64,000 nt of DNA from Desulfobacterales bacterium (lineage in GTDB: Bacteria; Desulfobacterota; Desulfobacteria; Desulfobacterales; Desulfolunaceae): positions 21,763 through 85,762 of the forward strand of contig JAKSCC010000294.1 in NCBI GenBank assembly GCA_022360815.1, written 5' to 3'. Each line of letters begins with the position of its first letter. Within the stretch, counting starts at the first letter, position 1. Positions 60,289 through 64,000 of the stretch are shown piece by piece. The position numbers were made by a program, and so were the translations under genes. Below the pieces are notes generated by a model, which saw nothing but the letters and a program-made list of their open reading frames with translations, had not been told where the DNA came from and ran no database searches.

Positions 60289-60711
60289 ATGACCACCCGC
60301 ATCTCCTACAATGACTGCATTGTCTTTCTTCTGGCCAAAGCCAACCAAAAAGCCCAACGAAACCTGAAAAAACGCATGAAACCTTATGGGCTCACCACGG
60401 TGCAAGGGCTGGTGCTCGGGGCCATATTTGACGAAAGCGGGCTCACCGCAAGCGAAATCGGCAGCCGCCTTGTGCTGGACAACGCCACCATATCCGGGGT
60501 TCTTGATCGCCTTATGGAAGGGGGGTGGATTGTCAAAAAAAGCGATGAGAACGATCGCAGGGTCCAGCGCATCTACCTGGCCACCGATGAAAATGCAGAG
60601 GTTGTGGACGAGCTTTTCAAGGTACGTGCCGATGCAAACGAAGAGACCCTGGCCGAGTTGAGCATAGAGGAGCGGGTTCTTCTCAAGCGTCTCCTTCGGG
60701 ATCTCAAGTAA
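60289..60711 (+). CDS. MarR-family transcriptional regulator
   Basis: The 140-residue protein has a winged-helix DNA-binding core (TTVQGLVLGAIFDESGLTASEIGSRLVLDNATISGVLDRLMEGGWI...DENDRRVQRIYLATD, about residues 30-100) with flanking dimerisation helices. MarR proteins bind small aromatics, acids or oxidants and usually repress their neighbours. The start chosen begins with TTRISYN, with ACGGAG upstream at wide spacing. It follows the FadL gene and is followed by a terminator. Confidence 0.87.
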   Translation: MTTRISYNDCIVFLLAKANQKAQRNLKKRMKPYGLTTVQGLVLGAIFDESGLTASEIGSRLVLDNATISGVLDRLMEGGWIVKKSDENDRRVQRIYLATDENAEVVDELFKVRADANEETLAELSIEERVLLKRLLRDLK

Positions 60712-60790
60712 CCTGCTGGGACCCACAATATTTTGTTAGCACACAACCTATTTTGCATGTAAAGTTCAATTATGCAATCCCCTGACAAAC

Positions 60791-60829
60791 AAAACCCTGA
60801 CAACACAAAAGGAGCTGTCAGGGTTTTTT
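60791..60829 (+). terminator. Intrinsic terminator after the MarR gene
   Basis: AACCCTGACA and TGTCAGGGTT pair over 10 bp and are followed by a T run. Confidence 0.85.
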
Positions 60830-60876
60830 GTATGCATAAAAAAACGGTAAAAGCCTTTACACCCAACCTGAGACCA

Positions 60877-61224
60877 TCACGGTTTAATATAGGCGTACCC
60901 CTCGCGACGCTGAAGTTCCACCAGCTTTAAAATTCCGTTGCGGGTCACCTTAAAATCAGGATGCAGAACCTCCCGCCCGATCTCAAACCTCACCAGGGCA
61001 TTGTTGCAAACATAAAAATCGACTCCTGCTTCGGCCAGCTGGGAAATCATTTGGGACAGCTCCATGTCCATACTGGCCGTCACCTGCTGAGCTGCCGGCC
61101 CGTTAACCAGAACCACCCCCTCCACAAGCCGACCTTCGGCTGCGGCAATGAGGTTGGTCATATTGTTCAGGGTAAGCCTCAGACGCCTCACCTTTTCAGA
61201 GTCAATATGCAGAACCACTTTCAT
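60877..61224 (-). CDS. DsrE/YchN-like small protein
   Basis: This 115-residue soluble protein resembles the DsrE/F-like sulfur-relay fold: MKVVLHIDSEKVRRLRLTLNNMTN at the start, GVVLVNGPAAQQV (about 38), and LAEAGVDFYVCNNALVRF (about 62-80) with a Cys that could carry sulfur. GAGGG precedes the ATG. It is about 390 bp downstream of the substrate-binding-like gene on the same strand. Confidence 0.7.
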   Translation of the reverse strand: MKVVLHIDSEKVRRLRLTLNNMTNLIAAAEGRLVEGVVLVNGPAAQQVTASMDMELSQMISQLAEAGVDFYVCNNALVRFEIGREVLHPDFKVTRNGILKLVELQRREGYAYIKP

Positions 61225-61611
61225 CGGGTGCCCTCCATGTGATGCAGATTGTCGTTATTGGAAAATGTGCGGGAAAACGCAGAAAATGCCTTACAGAAAA
61301 AATTACTTATTTACCTGTAAGGTAACTAACACCATATCACAAGTTTCGGTCAGACAGCCAGATACTCTTACAACTTTGAAAAAGCCACTCGCAATTACCC
61401 CACTCTCATTCTTAAAGCGCCCGTTTTCACACCTTGGTTGGCGTGCTTCGTATTATCAGAGGTCCTAAAAATAAAGAAATCTGTTTCAGTGAGGAGTTGA
61501 CGAGGTCGTAACAGAAAGACGCCTTGGCACAGCGCCAAGGGTACCGTGAAAAAGAGATAAAGGACGTATCCCTGATGGCGCAGCAAAGCCTCCAGAGATC
61601 TTTTTTCAAAT
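61225..61611. other. Intergenic region with one perfect hairpin
   Basis: CCTTGGC/GCCAAGG with a 5-nt loop at 61522-61540 is the only clear structure. On the minus strand it is followed by CGTCTTTCTGTT, so it may be a weak terminator of the binding-protein gene. No coding frame is supported. Confidence 0.4.
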
Positions 61612-62550
61612 CTATCGCGCCCCGGCATCCAGAGCAAACCGAGTATCCACAAACTTATCCAGATCCACTTTGTCTGTTAAGATGCCCATCTCATCTTTCA
61701 TGTAGTCCTGAATTTTTGCAAGGTCATCAATCACAGGAAAGAGTTCGTCGGTGCTGATGCGCTCTTTGGGCTGGGTAAGCACCTTGTAAATGGTCTCTTT
61801 GTCCTGGCCCAGAAAATTTGCCCCGATAATGGCAGCGGGCTCGGGCTGGGCCTCCACCGCCTTTCCCGAACGCACCAGGCTTCGCGTCAGCTCATAGACG
61901 GCATCGGGATTTTTCTCTATCACCTCATCGCGCATCACCAACACGCAGCAGGGGTGCTTGGGCCAAAGGTCGCAGGAGAGATGCAAGGCCTCTCCGTTTC
62001 CACTGCCAATCACTTTGGATCCAAAGGGCTCGGCCACAATAAAGCCCCCGATCTCCCCGTCTTCATCCAACTCAATGGCATCGGGCATCTGAAAAGGAGC
62101 CACCACTTCCAAAAAAACGTCGGCGTTTTTGTCCCGCGTGGTGCCGGGGTTGAGCCCCTTCTGTTTCAACAGACGGTGAAAAAGCATATTGTGCACCGAA
62201 AGCTGGTAAGGAATCAAAACCACCTTACCTGCAAAATCTTCAAGACTCTGGATACCTGCCCGACGGCTCTTCACCAGAATACTGCCCGACTTGTGGGTAA
62301 AAAGAATCAGCTTGATGCCCACCCCGGACTTGTAGATGTCCATGGCCGTCGGTGCCAGAATAAAGGCACCATCCAGAAGTCCGGCGGCCAAATCGTCTGC
62401 CACCTCGTTCCACCCATTTTTTAAAACAGGCTCAAGGCGGCAGTGTTTGAAACTCTCCATCCCTTTCTTCAGTTTCAGATCGGTCACTCCCAATATCAAG
62501 TGATCGGTAATTCGTAAGTGACCAATCTTAAGCACCGGCTTGTCCATCAT
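61612..62550 (-). CDS. NrtA/SsuA-like substrate-binding protein lacking a signal peptide
   Basis: The 312-residue protein has the NMT1/nitrate-sulfonate solute-binding fold: VLKIGHLRITDHLILGV at the start, NEVADDLAAGLLDGAFILAPTAMDIY, and FAGKVVLIPYQLSVHNMLFHRLLKQKGLNPG (about 125-155). Usually these are exported receptors, but no signal peptide or lipobox can be seen, so it is predicted to be cytoplasmic. That suggests a sensor or metabolite carrier role. No ABC permease or ATPase is next to it. The start is one of two adjacent ATGs and has no strong ribosome site. Confidence 0.75.
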   Translation of the reverse strand: MMDKPVLKIGHLRITDHLILGVTDLKLKKGMESFKHCRLEPVLKNGWNEVADDLAAGLLDGAFILAPTAMDIYKSGVGIKLILFTHKSGSILVKSRRAGIQSLEDFAGKVVLIPYQLSVHNMLFHRLLKQKGLNPGTTRDKNADVFLEVVAPFQMPDAIELDEDGEIGGFIVAEPFGSKVIGSGNGEALHLSCDLWPKHPCCVLVMRDEVIEKNPDAVYELTRSLVRSGKAVEAQPEPAAIIGANFLGQDKETIYKVLTQPKERISTDELFPVIDDLAKIQDYMKDEMGILTDKVDLDKFVDTRFALDAGAR

Positions 62551-62741
62551 ACATCACACCGTTTCTTACACCAGATGGGTTGATTTTATCGGTTGCTGTT
62601 GCCAAGAAAAGCAGCTTGGGACCACCTTCTGCCAGATGAAGGCGACACCTTAACCGTTTGCAAAAGGGCCCACCTGGCATTGGACCCTTGTTTACATTAG
62701 AACATCGGTCAGCCCAGCAATTTTCATTCAACCCTACAGGC

Positions 62742-62774
62742 CAAGTGCGACGAGCTATAGGCCCTTTGCACTTG
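62742..62774. repeat. Inverted repeat after the AICAR formyltransferase gene
   Basis: CAAGTGC (62742-62748) and GCACTTG (62768-62774) are inverted copies just past the stop of the minus-strand gene. No T run follows on that strand. On the plus strand a short CCTTTTTA follows. Confidence 0.4.
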
Positions 62775-62779
62775 CCTTT

Positions 62780-63904
62780 TTAGTGTTTGAAACTGCGCTG
62801 ACCGGTGTAGACCATGGTGGCACCACATTCGTTGCACGCCTCAATGGACTGATAATCATTTAGAGAGCCTCCAGAGTGGACAATGGCCGAAACCCCCTCT
62901 TTAAGGCCCACATCGGCACCATCACGAAATGGGAAAAAGGCATCGCTCACCATGGTAGACCCTTTGATGCCACCATTTTCAGCTTTTACGCGCGCATCAA
63001 TCTCCGCCTTTTCATCCATATCTTCAAGCTCGGCATACCCTTTGCCAAAAGTCTCAAAGGCGTAGCGATCGGCAAGCTTCTTGTACGCTTTCTCCACGGC
63101 GATCTCGGCCACGCCCACGCGGTCTTGCTCGCCGGTTCCAATGCCCACGGTCACCTGATCTTTGACATAGATCACCGAGTTGGAGGTGATCCCGGACTCC
63201 ACCAGCCACCCAAAAAGCATGTCTTCGTATTCGGCATCGGTGGGCTCCCTATCAATGCGGTAGGATTTTCCTTTGTATTCGCACTCGGCCAGCTTCAGGT
63301 CGGCCCGGGTTCTGGCTTCAGGCACAAAGGAGAGCTGGGTGATGATGCCGCCGTCCATCAACGACTTAAAATCGACCACACGCTCGCCCACGTAACTTGC
63401 AAGGCGATCCATGTTGTCGATTTTGATCACGCGCAGATTCTTTCTTGATGCCAGAATCTCCAGGCTCCCCTCTTCAAAATCGGGGGCCACCACCACTTCG
63501 GCATACTGGTTGCTGATCGCCTCGGCCGTATCCTTGTCCACGCTTCGGTTCAGGGCAATGCACCCACCAAAAGCGGCGATACGGTCGGCCATATAGGCTT
63601 TTGCGTAAGCATCGCAAAGGGCATCGGCACGCGCCACCCCGCAGGGGTTGTTGTGCTTGACGATCACCGCCGTGGGCCGGTCGGTAAAGTAGCGCAAAAT
63701 ATTGAGGGCGTTATCCGCATCGGTCAAATTGGTCTTTCCCGGATGCTTGCCCGACTGCAAAAGCTCTATGTCCGATGCCAGATACCGGCCAGCAGCGATG
63801 GTCTGCGTCTCGCCCACCACCAGATTGCCGTTGGTCAATCGGTAAAGGGCCGCCTCCTGGCCGGGGTTCTCGCCGTAGCGAAGCCCTTTCTTCACTGCAA
63901 TCAA
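62780..63904 (-). CDS. Stand-alone AICAR formyltransferase domain (PurH C-terminal type)
   Basis: The 374-residue protein contains only the formyltransferase part of PurH, which adds a formyl group to AICAR in purine synthesis. RYGENPGQEAALY at the N-terminus is the domain's first motif. HNNPCGVARAD (about 85, with the catalytic His), FGGCIALNRSVD (about 112) and DAFFPFRDG (about 320) follow. The N-terminal IMP cyclohydrolase (MGS-like) part of the usual 520-residue PurH is absent; an in-frame TGA two codons before the TTG start excludes a longer frame. Inverted repeats lie upstream. Confidence 0.85.
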   Translation of the reverse strand: MIAVKKGLRYGENPGQEAALYRLTNGNLVVGETQTIAAGRYLASDIELLQSGKHPGKTNLTDADNALNILRYFTDRPTAVIVKHNNPCGVARADALCDAYAKAYMADRIAAFGGCIALNRSVDKDTAEAISNQYAEVVVAPDFEEGSLEILASRKNLRVIKIDNMDRLASYVGERVVDFKSLMDGGIITQLSFVPEARTRADLKLAECEYKGKSYRIDREPTDAEYEDMLFGWLVESGITSNSVIYVKDQVTVGIGTGEQDRVGVAEIAVEKAYKKLADRYAFETFGKGYAELEDMDEKAEIDARVKAENGGIKGSTMVSDAFFPFRDGADVGLKEGVSAIVHSGGSLNDYQSIEACNECGATMVYTGQRSFKH

Positions 63905-63922
63905 CCGTCATCAGTTTCTTAC

Positions 63923-63969
63923 GGATGTGTTGTTGATTTTGTTAAACGACACATCCTCAGTTCACTGAG
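63923..63969. promoter_or_regulatory. Two inverted repeats upstream of the AICAR formyltransferase gene
   Basis: GGATGTGT-N18-ACACATCC (63923-63956), then CTCAG-TTCA-CTGAG (63956-63969). They sit in the 5' region of the purine gene and could be operators or leader hairpins. Confidence 0.4.
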
Positions 63970-64000
63970 ATAGGCCGAATTCTTTCAAAGTGTTAAAATA

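Noticed and set aside
61524..61536. TTGGCACAGCGCC, a possible sigma-54 -24 element
   Set aside because: No GC-containing -12 element at the right spacing. It is part of a CCTTGGC/GCCAAGG hairpin.
61395..61652. 85-codon open frame on the minus strand overlapping the end of the binding-protein gene
   Set aside because: No ribosome site, mixed composition, and it overlaps the 3' end of a supported gene in another frame.
1..64000. CRISPR arrays, insertion sequences, tRNA or rRNA genes
   Set aside because: I found no regular direct-repeat/spacer pattern, no transposase-like protein and no cloverleaf or rRNA-like sequence by eye. A tRNAscan or Rfam run would be decisive.

Overview
The window looks like chromosomal DNA of an anaerobic, GC-moderate member of the Desulfobacterota (a sulfate-reducer-like relative of Desulfobacteraceae/Desulfolunaceae). 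This is inferred from gene content: anaerobic ribonucleotide reductase NrdD/NrdG, an octaheme c-type cytochrome, an ORP-like set of MinD/ferredoxin ATPases and NifX/NifB-domain proteins, a PerR-like regulator with rubrerythrin, a TRAP transporter, and several sigma-54 activators with matching -24/-12 promoters. I saw no rRNA, tRNA, IS element, prophage or CRISPR array.

Layout. 0-5 kb: a 3' fragment of a phosphoribosyltransferase, a C45-type hydrolase, a SEC-C methionine aminopeptidase and a double flavodoxin-fold protein. 5-9.4 kb: a TRAP operon, then two DUF4124 proteins, one fused to an aspartyl protease. 9.8-12.9 kb: an XRE-cupin regulator with an acyl-CoA synthetase. 12.9-16.6 kb: a sigma-54 activator divergent from an octaheme cytochrome c/cytochrome b pair. 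17-20 kb: a DUF134 regulator, two ferredoxin-MinD ATPases and two NifX-like proteins. 20-25 kb: HD protein, Crp/Fnr regulator, minCDE and alanine racemase. 25-28.6 kb: nrdD-nrdG behind a long structured leader and a pair of NrdR-box-like sites. 29-31 kb: NUDIX hydrolase, thioredoxin-like protein and CcdA. 31.5-37.4 kb: cheA-cheW-cheB-cheR with a sigma-28-like promoter. 37.5-42.9 kb: PBP1A, a FadR-type regulator, a D-cysteine desulfhydrase/cysteate lyase-like enzyme, PerR and rubrerythrin. 43.2-49.5 kb: a sigma-54 activator, PatB/MalY lyase, DAACS transporter and cysteine desulfidase. 49.6-56.5 kb: small enzymes, an attenuator-controlled aminotransferase and an amino-acid ABC transporter without its ATPase. 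57-64 kb: PAS-LuxR regulator, FadL porin, MarR, DsrE-like protein, a substrate-binding protein without signal peptide, and a stand-alone AICAR formyltransferase domain.

Three regulatory systems stand out. (1) The cysteine-catabolism cluster has two sigma-54 promoters, each preceded by a copy of the same inverted-repeat element (TGAAAC-N8-GTTTCA), giving a self-contained activator/enhancer regulon. (2) The AlaC-like aminotransferase is preceded by a 27-codon leader peptide with five consecutive alanine codons, a 1:2 hairpin, a 10-bp antiterminator pairing and a perfect intrinsic terminator, which is the layout of ribosome-mediated attenuation. (3) The ORP-like ATPase/NifX operon is headed by a DUF134 gene whose predicted start of transcription falls in a perfect 20-bp palindrome.

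All functional calls come from reading motifs by eye. No database search or RNA folding was run.
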